Below are positions 28,901 through 43,900 of a DNA stretch of 64,000 nucleotides, in pieces. Numbering within the stretch: the stretch's first letter is position 1; each line of letters starts with the position of its first letter. The translations under genes and the position numbers were made by a program. Origin of the DNA: Pomphorhynchus laevis (taxonomy: Eukaryota; Acanthocephala; Palaeacanthocephala; Echinorhynchida; Pomphorhynchidae). The stretch lies in assembly GCA_012934845.2 (NCBI GenBank), contig WNNJ02000292.1:1-64000 (forward strand). The letters run 5' to 3'. The notes beneath the pieces were generated by a model. That model was given only the letters and a program-made list of their open reading frames with translations, searched no databases and was not told the DNA's origin.

Positions 28901-31900
28901 ATAAAAATGTATATTGTTTATAAATTAAAATAAATGGTTTATAAGTTCATTTTATGAACTACAATATTCAATAATGTATTGGATAAGTGACCATAAACGT
29001 GCCGAATAAACAGCTTATAAATTGTTTATGATTAATTCAGTGTTAGAGATAAACCTCGACTGTATTTTTCCAGATCACACGCTTATTTGAAACGGCTTCA
29101 AGCAATTTTGTTGCACGATCCAAGAATAATTCAGTTTGAGCCGCGTTATGTTGTAATTCGTCTTTTTCTTGTAATTTGTTCTTAAAATTTTGCTTTAATG
29201 ATACAATTTGCTCTTGAATCTAAAAAATACAGAATTTGTAAATTTGTTTAATTGTAATTTTAGAATGAAGGTAATTCAAAATGTATTATTTTTAAAGTGT
29301 GATTTTATTAAATGATAAATTTTATTCTAATGGGTTGACAAGTGAAGCTTGAACCACTTTTGCAAATGCTAAGAATTATAATTTTTAGCAAAGAATTATA
29401 ATTTACCCAAATAAATTTACTAAACAAATAACTTTCGAATTGATATAACTATGTATTATATTATATAATTATATATTATATAATTTGCTAATTATAATTA
29501 ATTTTAGTTATGATTTTCGAATAGATAAAGAGAGAAGCTGAAGCTTTTCGAATAAAAAAATAGTAAATTAATACGTTAATTTGAAAATGTGATAGTGAAA
29601 TCTTGACTCATTCTTTAACGAATGAGTCAAGATTCTAATAAACAAAAGAATTGTAATTTGAATAAAAATTTTATATTAAAAAATGAAACAAATAAAATTA
29701 GTATTTATAGTGACTTATAGAATTGCTAAAAGCAATACGTCATGAATCAATGGAAATTGCGCTACATTATGAATAGAATGTAGCTATATTTTATATGAAT
29801 TATTGCATATTAAGGATATTTAATATTCGTAAATATTATTGTATTTATTTATACGTAAATAAAATAAAATATTTTCTGTTTTTATTTTGTTGTTGAATTA
29901 TTACTAATGAATTATCAAATATATGAATATATTTCTTATTTTTTATATATTTGAAACTGCTTAAATATTAAAATATGAATATCAAAAAATCTAGTTATTT
30001 TATTTCGCTTACTGTCGTATAGTAAATGGCGTACAGTCAATTTCTTACTGTGATTTTATAATAATGAATTAAATCCGTAATGTCAGCTTTACGTAATGTC
30101 AGTTTTCTTATTGAAGGAAAATTTTATCAACAATTATTTTTCTTTTTTGGCGAGAAGTAGTAGAATTTTTCAAGTAGTAGAATTCAAATTAATTTAAAAA
30201 TTAATTTCAAACCATTATATTATTTACAAATAAGTTAATCCACTTACCTTACTAAGTTCAGAGCGGGCAGTATTAAGATCCCGTTGTTTGCTTTCTAGTG
30301 TTGCCCTAGCTCGTTCGTAGTTTTCGATTTTTGGTCTTACTAATTTATAGACCTGTGCATAAGCCTCCATTGCAATGACCCACGAACACACAGATTTCGC
30401 AGCAAATGACTTTTTGCCTAATGATTTAAAAGATTTTAACATTACATTCAGCAATTCCATATATACAAATATTAATAAAATATACATTATCTAACGTTTT
30501 TCGTGATATATCTCATCTTACTGTGATATAACGTTTTATTGTCATATAATATGGGTTTATCTGAAATTTTTTTATTTCGTGATATAAAAGAATCGCACCA
30601 ATATTCGTTCACTATTATGTAAATTAACAGTAATAGTAAATAAATTAACAAAATGCATAAGTCATCTAAACTTAATTTATAATTAATTATAATTATTACT
30701 TAGTTAATTATATCTAAATTCAAGTTTCATAATTACCGCAAGTAAATAAGTTCATAAGTATCATAATAAAATAAAGGATATCTATAAGTATCCATGTTAA
30801 GAATTTTAAATTAAAGTATATTTGAATTCAAAACTATGGCAAAATGAAAATTATAGAATGTGATAAATTAAAGCAAATATATCTTTATTTGATAAACAAA
30901 GAATTATTTGTACACTTACCGACTTCTTCTGGATCAAACATTGGCGATTTTACGATTTGAGTAATTTTTCTTAGGACTTTCTCGGAGATGTTATTTTTGT
31001 CGAAATTTACCAAGGATTTGACAAAATTAATGTCCCCTATAAAGTTACATTGATGCTAAAGATAAATATATATTTTCCTAAATAAAATGTCTACTTTTTA
31101 CTCAAAACCTGCTCTTACCAGGAGAGAACTTGACAAATAAAAATATACATCTATTAAATCTGTTTAAAATATGCATCTATTTAATTATTTAAATGATTTT
31201 GTAGAAAATCAATCTTATTACATATTATAGCAATTCTTAAAATTTCATTATTTAATGTATTATATTTAATATAATATGGTATGCATGAATGCTCATGCAA
31301 AAATATGTTTCTTGTAAATTTAAATATGTCATCTTTACGATATAAATTAAAAGTAGTTTTAATTGATGTTAATTTAATGCTCATATCAAGATATATACTT
31401 TCTTAATCATTAATTTTGGTTTTATTAAAAATGAGGCTTTCTGAATAAATTTGTTTGATTATTGAATAAAAATTATGAGAATAAAATACATGCACCATCA
31501 ATGTATCGAAACATATATTTTATATCTTTATATAATTTAGATTTATTTTTTAAACAGTTATGAACAAATTAATATTCTATACAGTTTAAAAATAAGTCAG
31601 CTATAATTGGGCTATTATTACCTCACATTGGAACACCTTATATTTGTCTAAATATCAATAATTTATCGGAATTTATATAGGTATAGTTTTATTATATGAT
31701 TCAACCTTTATACTCTTTTTATCCATTATTGAACAGTTATTTATCCATTATTATTTATTTATTATTTAATTTATCCATTATTATACATTACGATTTATAT
31801 TTTTAGCAGTTTTGAACATATAAATATTAAATAAAACTAAAAATAAGTCAGCTATAATTGGGCTACTATTACCTCTTATTGGAGCACATTTTATTTGTCT

Positions 31901-34900
31901 AAATATAGATGTCCCAACCTTTAAATAATTTTGAGTCTAATTCTGACTTATTTTATATTCTGACTTATTTTAAAGTCCCTTATTCTGACTTATTTTATAG
32001 CCCCTTATTCTGACTTATTTTATGATGTAAAATGTATTATAAGATATATATTAATAATATTATATATTTTATATAAAAGTCTAATATTTGACTTATTATA
32101 TTTGATATATATTATTTGATAAAGTTTAAAATATAGATCAATTTTTCTGAATTGACTAATTTAATGAATAGAATGTATTTCAAAATCTTGAAACTATCAC
32201 CTAAATCACGTTTTGCTTCTTCCCATGTCGGTTCCTTCTGTTTAAGTATCATCACAGCTCCCATTACTTTAGCTACAGCGGAGGGTGGGTGCGTATACCC
32301 TCGAATTTCGCTTATATCGCGTTTGCTTAGAGCATTCAAAGCCTTGTTAAGGTAAAAAATAAATTGTAGAATATACTGGAGCAATTGTTACCTCGTTTGC
32401 TTTTAGAAGCATGGGCATCGCTTCATTTAACTCAACTTCGGCAGTATCAGCAATCTTCTTACAACTCACTTCTTCGTCAGCTAATTTTTTCGATAGAACA
32501 TCAACAGTCTAAAAGGGTTTAAATATTTAAATAACGGAAATAAAAATTAATTATAATCAATTTATAATTTGAATTATAAATCCATATAAATGTAAAATTA
32601 ATTATAAAAATTAATTATTCTTATTTTTCATATTTGAAACTGCTTAATAAATTTTATAAATTTTATTTATAATTAAATAAAAATTAATTATAATTGATTT
32701 TTAATTTAAATTATAAATCAATATAAATTTGAAAACTTATAGGGAAAGTAAATATTCATTCTTTAATTTTCTACATTGACAGTTTATATGTGAATATATT
32801 AGCAACTATTACCTTTTCCTTTTCGTCAGCTGCTGAGTGTTGCTGGTCTAATTCAGTAATAAATTGTTCACAGTTTTCCTGGTAAAGATTGACCACCCGT
32901 TTCTTCTCAGCCAAGTCTAAGCTGGCATCGGTGACAATAACTCTTGTCTCATCGATCTTGGCTAGTCCAGACACAAGGCGATCTTTCTCATTTTGGACAC
33001 TTGCCATCTTACGATCAATTAATCTAAAATTGTATTCATAAACTAAACTACTAAATAAAATATATTTTATATTATTGAAATATATTTTTGAATATACGAA
33101 GAATAAGTAAAAAGGACGCTTTTAAATTAAAAATATTTATACGTTTGATTACAATAAAGGTAAAATATATATTTTTGAGTTAAATATATTTTGAATATAA
33201 CAATATTATGTTTGTACTGCAAATAAAAAATTAAAATAAAAAATGAATTTTTATAACTATTTTTATGAACAAATTAATAGATTTTATTAATCTGTTAATA
33301 TATATATGGTATATTAATTTTATATCGGTTATTAAAGGAATATATTAATTTTATATAGGTTATTAAAATATATTAAAAGACAATAGGTTATTAAAAGGAA
33401 TTACTATGTTATAAGGTTTCGCACAATTTCTGGGCCCAACATATCAAAATGGGCAAATAAATGCTAATAATGCATTTCCACTGATGAAATTGATTACCTA
33501 ATGTAACATCTTATTCATGTAATTTACTATTCATCAATGAAAATGCTCTACTTCAGAGTTAAACTTTATTTTCAATAATATTTAAATGATTAATAAATTT
33601 TACGATTTTCCGTTTGAATTTAATGTATTTTATCTAATAATTATAACTTTTTAATTCATAAATTTTATTAATAGAAAAGTAAAATATTCATGCAATTCAA
33701 TTGACATTAAGAGTCGTTTTCCAATTATTTGTAATAATTGGAAATATAATATAATAAATTAATATTATATATAATATTAATCGCTATGTATGAATGATCA
33801 TGTAAAAACGTTTTTTTGAAAATTTAAATATGTCATCTTTGCGATATAAATTAATAATTTTTTTAATTGATATATTTAATTCTCATATCTAGATACATAC
33901 CTTCTTTATCATCAATATTAGTTTTGTAAAGAATAAAGCTAGCTGGAAAAATTTGTTCGCTTTTTTGAATAAAAATTGCTAGAGTTAAATACACATATCA
34001 TCAATGTATCGAAACATATATTTCATATTAATATTAATATTTTATATTAATTTTTTAATAATATGTTGTATTTACATAAATACATGCTAATGATGTATTT
34101 CCTCTGATAAAACTATCTACTATCTTATTCTAATACAAAGTATATTATTTATTATCCATCCATAAAAATTTGCCACTTAAGAGTTTAAATTTATTCTTTA
34201 TATTATTGTGTTGATTTATATTTTACCATTTTCTGCTTGATGTTAGTTTTATAGTAACCTAGTTTAAAATATGTATCTATTAAATTATTTAAATGATTTT
34301 GAAGAAAACAAATATCATTACACATTGTTGCAATTCTTAAAATTTCATTATTTAATGTATTATATTTTATATTATATGGTATGCATGAATGCTCATGCAA
34401 AAATATGTTTCTTGTAAATTTAAATATTTCATCTTTACGATATCAATTAATAGTAGTTTTAGTTAATGTTAATTTAAAGTTCATATCTAGATATACACCT
34501 TCTTTACCATTAATATTGGTTTTGTTAAGAATAAGGCTTTCTGGATAAATTTGTTCACTAATTGAATACAAATTATTAGAATTAAATACACATATACCAT
34601 CAATGTATCGAAACATATATTTCATGTATTTATATTGTTTAGATTTAGTTTTTACACAGTTATGAACAAATTCATATTCTATAAAGCTTAAAAATAAGTC
34701 AGCTATATTATGCTACTATTACCTCCCATTGGAACACCTTTTATTTGTCTAAATATGGATGTCCCTACTTTTAAATAATTTTGATTTATCAAAATATTTA
34801 AGGATTCTATTAATTCAATTTTATCCAGATATTTATATTTACTTGATGGTTTAATTTTTGTTCGATAGGCGTTACAGTTATTATAACATATATATGTATA

Positions 34901-37900
34901 ATATATACATATATAAATAATTTTACTAACGCTTCTTTTATATCGGATAAATCTAAATTTGTATTATAAAATACGTACTAAAATCGTACGTATTTATATT
35001 TTGATTTTTTTGTGTAATTAATACTAAAGTAGTGTTTTATATAAATATTAATTTCGATTACCTGACAATATTTCTTGAAATGTGTTTTAATAACTTTAAA
35101 TATTTTATTCATATGAACAGAAAGTGGTTTTAATGTATATTTTAAAGCACTACATATGAACCAAGCTTAAATTGGATTTTATGTAATTTTGGATTCCAAT
35201 ATAATATATCTATAGTTTTATTATCTGATTCAACCTTTATACATTTTTTATTGAATATTGAACTGTGACTATTGATAATTGTTTATAAATCATAACATTC
35301 ATATGTTGCATTTACATTTAAATCATTATAATTTACTTCTTTCATCAGTATATAATAAGAAAGCTTTTTTGCATATGATACAAAGTTATTACAAGCTTTA
35401 TCAATAGTTGTTATTATATAGTTATCCTTTAATTTGGTAAGTTCTGCATACATATCTTTATTAATTTGATCTTTCCTTTTATAATTGTTTGTTTTTTAAA
35501 TTTATTTATTTATTTTCTAATATATAAGTTTTCCAAATGTTTATTTTTGATGTATTTAACCTTTTCCTATTAATAAGCATACCAAAGTAGGCATTGAAGT
35601 CATTATATAACGAATTGTAAATTTTATATTTATTGCCCTTATTATTTAACCTGTATCTAAACCCTTTTGATAACATTTTCCTTAATTCAAAATTTTCAAT
35701 TTATTCTAAATTATGGTTAAATAAATTTAAAATGATTTTTAATTAAAATTTTGTAAATAATTAATTGAACTTACTTTTTGAGCATTAAGTTAAAGTCAAG
35801 AAAATTGGTCGGTGTAGTATATGAAACTCGTTTGGTCGTCATTCTCATATTATTGCTCACATTGGACGCTGACAGATGGATAGATGCCAGTACGTCACAG
35901 AAAGCTTTCTTTCTCTAAAAATATCCAAACAATTATTTAAAAGACATAATTAAAGCTACTTTTTAAAACACATTTTATTATTTTTAATTTGGAAATAGAC
36001 GATGTCTTATATACGTATTTATATATACTAAATACGTTTTCTTATAAATGATATATTATAGATATATCATGATAAATATATTATATTTTATATTAATTAT
36101 ATTAAGACCGTATGTTATGTGCTTTGAAAAAAAATACAATTATGTCTCAAAATGCTAATATTTTGTCTCAACATAATAATATTGAATATATATTAATATT
36201 AATAATATATAATAATATATATTAATATTAATATAAATAATATTATTCATTAGATATTATAGCATATTACAATTATTAATATTTAAAAATTATGTTCTGT
36301 TGTTTTGCAGTCCCTTCTTTCATAAATCAATAGAAAAATTGATTTTTTTATTGAAATTGTTTGTTAATTTTTATTAAAAATTAATCAATAGATTTACCAC
36401 GAATAATTTGCGTTACACTCTTGCTACAATTATTGCATTACATTACCGTAATGGCAAAACGTTACAACTTTTCACGACTTGATCGAACGCTGGATGTTGT
36501 ATTCAATTATATTTAAAACGTTTTATAAATCTGATATTTTTACAAATTTTATAAACTAATATTGTGTTAATTGTACATATATGCAAATGGCCAAAGCGAC
36601 TGGTTTTAGAAACTTGTCATCGACTCTGAATCCAATTTACTTGTATTTAATTAAATATTTGTTTTATTTGTTGCTTAAAAGCCGATAAATAATTTTACAA
36701 ATAATCACCTCATTATACATTGCTAGATCAACACCATCAAAATTGTTTAAGGATATCTCTATTAGAGCATCATACGGCCATTCATTGAAATAATCAATTG
36801 TTGTACAGTTTATGAGTGCAGGGAACATGCGAACATAGTTTCTAAAATAAAATATATATACAATTTAACTGATCATTCTCGCCAAATTAAAATTAAATTT
36901 TTGCTGCGAAATTTTGTCTGCACAAATCCTTTAATAAATTACCTGAAATTCGATCCAGATGGACTCATACAAATTATTACATGCAAATTAGAATTCACTC
37001 TATTAATTAAGAAATCCATTATGGCAGCATCAGTTGGTTGAATGCCTTCTCGTTCAACTATCTTCTCAAGACCAGCACGAATCTAAATATCGCATAATAT
37101 TAGCTCTAGATTATCTATAAATAATTATAAATATCAGCAATCGAAATCATTTACAATAACACTTGATAGTATATTTATCAATATAAATGATAATTATATT
37201 TATATATTAACTATATTTCAACATTAGTTAATTTACCAATTAATTCACATTCTATTAGGTTCAATAAAACACTGATTTTTTGCAATATTATTACTTAATT
37301 TTTTATGGATGCATGTCATTATACGCCAACATTTGTTACAATTGAATTTTTTGATGACACTGTCCTTTGCTTCAATCATATAAACCAAGAGCAGTATGAT
37401 TGAAGCAAAGTGCAATATCATATAAATTTTAATTGCAACAATGATTACACAATTAAATTAATCAACATTTGCATTTCATTTTTGCTAAAATAAAAATGTT
37501 TTATGACAATTATTGATTTAAAAGTATAAAAATAACTTAAATAGATTTTGGAAAACTATGCACATGTGCAGCATAGTTTCAAAAAGCAAAAATCCGATTG
37601 ATATATTTTGAAAACTGTTGTTCAAAATAACAATAAACATGTCGCACCGTATTTCTGAAAACGTATTCGGATATTTGAAAATATAAGCACATTTTCCAAG
37701 ACTATTTTCAAGGACAGTCAAGATACATCGTGCTAAAATTGTGCTAAACGGTGAAGCTTATTAAAAGTTTCCCCTCGTAGTTACATAAATATTAAATCAG
37801 CCTGGAGCATTTATTAACTAAGGTGATAATTGCAAAGTTAGTATAATTTATTATGGAATAATATAATTATATTATTTGAAAATATCCATTTATTCTTATA

Positions 37901-40900
37901 GCTTTTTCTAAATTTACAGTAACGAAAAAATCGGTTGTCGCTTTGATTGAATTTATATTTATATTTTACAAAATAATTTTTACAGGAACCAATTTATATT
38001 TTACAAAATAATTTATTTATATTTTACAAAATAATTTTTACAGGAACCAATTTATATTTTACAAAATAATTTATTTATATTTTACAAAATAATTTTTACA
38101 GGAACCAAAATAGGAGTTTATTCCAAAAATTAATATTTCGACAGGTCGTGATATTATCTTAAGGATAATTGCAAACAGGTTATTCGCATGAAAACACTTT
38201 TTATAGTATGCGTTTAAATAAAAAAAAGATGTTTATTCAAAACATATTATGTTTATAAACATAAGTTTATAAATATAATATGTTTGCTTTTGTGTTTGAA
38301 AATATATATAAAGATAATATCAGAAGCTATTAAAATATTGTAATTTTTAGAATTAAGCTAAATTCTTCGTTCCTGCAATTAATTATTTAAATTCGTATAA
38401 TAATAAATGCAATAATATATAATTATAAAATAAAAATATCAAACAAATATTAAATGATATAAAATAGAAATGATATATTATATTATAATTATTAATTATA
38501 TATTATAATAATTAATATATACATTTCTATATTATATGTTATTATATAATATATATATTATTGTATTATATTTAATATATTATATAATAATACATAAAAT
38601 GTGATTTATATTTTCAATATTAGAATATATAAAATAAATTAATACTTTATTTTGTAAGATATTTTTATTTCTTTGTGTATCAAGTCCGAAAATATTATTA
38701 CCTGGCTCACATCTTCTGTTCGAAATAGATTAGGCACAAACCCACTATTCAAAATATTATTCAGATCCTCAAAAAATCGTACATCTGTTATCTGACTATC
38801 ACATAAGAGAAAAACTGTTCCACGGTCACTCACACCGGCAATTAAATACAATCGTCTAAGATCTATTACAAAACCAATTTCGAATTAAGAGTCGAATTTT
38901 TTAAGTTAATCTGTATTTACCTTCTTTGAATTTGTTTAATGTATAATTTTCAGTCATTTCAATTTTAAAACAGGTGTACCCGCATAGCTCGGAGGCAATT
39001 TGACTTAGACTTCTACGACCAGAACCACCGATACCCAATAGCATCATATGTCCCTTGGGACGTGATATTACACGACAGATACGAAGTACTAAAACGTAAA
39101 AACGATCAATATTTTAGTTTTTAAATTTAATACAAAGATTAAGTCGTATGTAAAGTAATGTTTAATATATATAGTATACATTGAAATGACTACTTATAAA
39201 ATCAATCAAAAATGATCCGGAATTCTAGATAAATAGACTTTTTAGTCAATTTATCGTGTAATTTTTAGTAAAAAAATTATTTCACTAAAATAATTTTTAG
39301 TGAAAATGAGAAAAGTTCCCTCATTGAGGGAACTTTCCCATTGATATCAGATTGTAGGAACTTTTCCCCTCTCCAAAAATTATAATTTTTTTTGTAACCC
39401 CTTATGAGTATGAATTTATTTGAACGTGAATTGATAAGAATGAACGATGATACAATAATTAAGTTCTTGTCTTATAACAATCTTCTTTTAAGTGGTAGAA
39501 TATGTGAAAAGTGTAGCCGTGGCCTGGTAAAGAAGAAATGCAAGAAAGTTAAATGAAAGTATCATTTGGACCGACGAACATAAATCGTACGGAAGATTGA
39601 ATAGTATTGGATATGTTCACGACACAGTATGTCATAAATATGAATTTATCAATCAAGAAACTGGCGTAAATACACAGGCAGTAGAATCTTTTAATAATGA
39701 ACTTAATTTAGAGATAAAAAGACGAAAAGGTGTTGCTACTCATAAAAGATCGGAGTTTTTAGAAGAATTTGTATGGAAATTTAATAATAACGAGCAAAGG
39801 TTTTTAAAAATTTGGGAGCTAATGAAGATAAGAAATTAAAACATTTATTTTATCATTATATTTCCTACTGATATAATTTTGTAGGAACTATTCCCACAGA
39901 TCCCAATTTTGAATTAAAAATATCATTTAAAAACATTATTTTTAGCTATAAAAATAATTTTATTTATTCAATTATCTAGAACTTAAAGTTTTGGTATATT
40001 ATTAGATATTTACTTATAACTAAATGAGTTACTCATAAATGTCTTAATATTCTTTATATCAAAATTCAATGAATTATTAGTATTTGATTCTAAAATATGA
40101 ATTAAATACTTAATGTATACGCTATAAATATAATAGTATAAACGTTTAATAGTATAATAAACGTTTTTACAATATATCAACTTATATCATACTAAGCACT
40201 CATGCATATCATATAATATTAAATATAATACATTAATAATACATTATTATTAATGATGTATCAATTTTTATAGTACATTTGTTCATAACTGTGTCAATGA
40301 TAAATCTCTAGTCTTATTCGTAATAAAACCAATACTAATGGTAAAGAAGGTATATTTCTAGATATAAACATTAAATGTTAAAAAAATTAACCTAAATTAC
40401 ATAAAGATATGAAATATCTTATATTATATTTATAAAAAATATAATAATATTTTTAATATTTTAATATTTATAATATTTAAACTCATATTTATAAAATATG
40501 AATTTGTTCATAACTGTGTAAAAACTAAATCTAAACAATATAAATACATGAAATATATGTTTCGATACATTGATGGTATATGTGTATTTAATTCTAATAA
40601 TTTTTATTCAATTAGTGAACAAACTTATCCAGAAAGCCTTATTCTTAACAAAACCAATATTAATGGTAAAGAAGGTGTATATCTAGATATGAACTTTAAA
40701 TTAACATTAACTAAAACTACTATTAATTTATATCGTAAAGATGACATATTTAAATTTACAAGAAACATATTTTTGCATGAGCATTCATGCATACCATATA
40801 ATATAAAATATAATACATTAAATAATGAAATTTTAAGAATTGCAACAATATGTAATGATATTGGCTTTCTTCAAAATCATTTAAATAATTTAAAAGATAC

Positions 40901-43900
40901 ATATTTTAAACTAGGTTACTATAAAAATAACATCAAGCAGAAAATAGTAAAATATATAAATCAACACAATAATATAAAGAATAAATTTAAAACTACTATT
41001 AATTTATATCGTAAAGATGACATATTTAAATTTACAAGAAACATATTTTTGCATGAGCATTCATGCATACCATATAATATAAAATATAATACATTAAATA
41101 ATGAAATTTTAATAATTGCAACAATATGTAATGATATTGTCTTTCTTCAAAATCATTTAAATAATTTAATAGATACATATTTTAAACTAGGTTACTATAA
41201 AAATAACATCAAGCAGAAAATAGTAAAATATATAAATCAACACAATAATATAAAGAATAAATTTAAACTCTTAAGTGGCAAATTTTTATGGATGGATAAT
41301 AAATAATATACTTTGTATTAGAATAAGATACTAGATAGTTTTATCAGAAGAAATACATCATTAGCATGTATTTGGCTCCACTGCTATGTTGGGTAGAAGA
41401 GTTATAGACCGAAACCGTATAGCATAGCAGTTTCTCCTGATAACATATAATTCTTATTCTGAATTTTTAAAAATTTTTACTTTTTATAATTATAAATTAT
41501 ATAAAATCTTAATATTAAAATATTTTAATTATCTATAGTACAAAATACGTAGACTTAATTAAGTGATTTGATAATTAAACTATTTCTAAACGAAAATAGT
41601 AGATAATTATTTTTAAATAGTTATTATATGTAATAATTTAATTTTTATTTAAAGGTTACTGGATCGTATCTAAAAAATTATGTAATCACTTAAATTGTGA
41701 TAACTTTAAATTCTTCAAGACGTGTTAGCCAACAATAGATAAAAACGCTTCTTATCGAACGAAATTGGGAAGACTTATTTCCAAATAACTCTTCCAAATA
41801 ATGTATGAACAGATGTATACTGTAAAATAATTTTAATTTAAATATTTTATTAATGTACATTGAGCAAAATTCAAATAGCAGTTATGCATTCAACGCGTAA
41901 TTGTCAAGATTTTAATTGTTAAGCTGTTCAAGCTTAAAAACAGCAACGTTTAATTTAAATTATAAATATTTTTCTAATAATTTCAATAACGATTATAATT
42001 TTAAATAATGAAATATTTTATGTTATCAATCGTATTTTTTGTAAATACTAATTGAAATCGTTACGTTTTGCCTATTATGTGAGATACTAATAGTTTGTAG
42101 CACATTTTGAGTCGATATTTGTTAGATGGAATCTTGTAATTTCAAACATTTTTATTTTTTTTATTTATCATCTATTTTATCTATTTATTTTATCTATTTA
42201 TTTTATCTATTTTATTATACATTGTAATTTATATTTTATTATTTTATTAAATAAAAATTAAGAGCCATTAAATACTCGACCGAGATACTGACTATGTTTT
42301 AAAGCATCATTGAATATCACGATGGTATTAGACTTTTGATTTCTGAATGATTCAATATGTTTCAAAATTGAATTTCTTAATCCTTCGAAAGACTCCGCTG
42401 TTTCATATGCATTGTATATTGATTTTTTGTCGAAAATATGAGCTAAAATATAGCTAAAGTTGAATAAAGGTTTAAGGTTTAAAAATGCCTATACTGCGAT
42501 TTAGAATATCCTTATCAATAAAAGGAAAATATTGCTCTAGTCATGAATAAATTTTGAAAATGATCGGCAAACCAAAAAAGACAGTTTATTAAATAAATTT
42601 TCGAATGCGACTGCGCTCATCATCAGATTGTATGTATTTATAACCAAGGCAAGTATTTAACCTTAAACAGTTGTTTAACCGAGCCAATTGTTAAAACAAT
42701 TGTCTTGGTCATAAATACATACAAGCTTATGATGAGGAAGTTTCTAATAATTGGAGTTGGAATATCATTGTGACACTGAACTGTATACGATCGCATCAAA
42801 GTCAAATGAAAAACGGTCTAGTAAAGTCAAAAATGTATGAATTACAATGATATTAAAATAATCTTTAGGATATGGTTTCGCTTCAAAGTCAAATGAAAAA
42901 CGACATAGTAAAGTCAGAAACGTATGGATTAAAATGATATTAAAATAATCCTTAGGATATGGTATACGGTATATCGAATACACATGTGGGAGGTGGTTTA
43001 TAAAATAATTAATTATTCTGCCTTAGGCTTAATTACAAATAATTATATTAGATAATTGAACATAAAACTTATGAAATTATAAAATTAAATTATTAAATTA
43101 TATTAATTTTTAAATAAAATTTCACTTACTAAATGCAAAATACTCTTTGCTTTCGACAATGTGATGAAAGAGAACATTAAAATGAGTCATCATTTGATCG
43201 TTGAGAAGATCTTGAAATAAGTTATGATCGTGCTCATTAACAAGTCGATCATCAAACACCCTTTAAAAATAATAAAATCTCGTAGCTTACAAAAGAACAA
43301 ATGCTGTATTTACCTAAAACATTCATGAGCCCATAGAGATATTGTTTTATGACGTGTATCATGAACTTCATTGTTATGGTTAAGCAAGCCTTCAATTATC
43401 TAAAATCAAAGACTGATAGAAAAATTTTAAAAAAATTAGCTTAAAAAACAAAACACGAAGGTTTTAATAAAATACATAATAAAATACGTAGTGTTTGTAA
43501 AGAAAAAGAATATAGTGAATTGCATGTGAGTGTCAACAAATACCGACAAGGATTTATTGTATTTTTAATTTATTTATTAGGATTAAACACTACTCGAAAC
43601 GTACCCTTCCCATATCTCGCATATTAAATGAGTAGTGGACTTTTGAGGGTATAGGAAGGAATTGTTTTTCCACAGACTTGTATAACGCAAAGGTTGCACT
43701 GACTAAAGAGTCTAAAGTACGCGAAACATCTGCGGATGCTGTGTTTATCTTGTGGCTTAAAATCGCTGTATACACTCTACGAATTTCATTTTCCTAAACA
43801 TCAATCAAAAGTTTGAAAATCTAAATTCGTTATATAATGAATCAAAATTATTACTTAAGAATTAATATATAAATTTATAATTATCTTAAAATTTACAATA

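Larger units (their letters stand above)
39311..39899 (+). mobile_element. Merlin DNA transposon, internally deleted
   Basis: Remnant of a Merlin (IS1016/ISXO2-type) transposon in intron 24. The first and last parts of the transposase remain and the catalytic middle is gone. TTGTAGGAACTTTTCCC near 39353 and TTGTAGGAACTATTCCC near 39880 are direct, not inverted, so the left end may belong to another copy. Confidence 0.72.
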
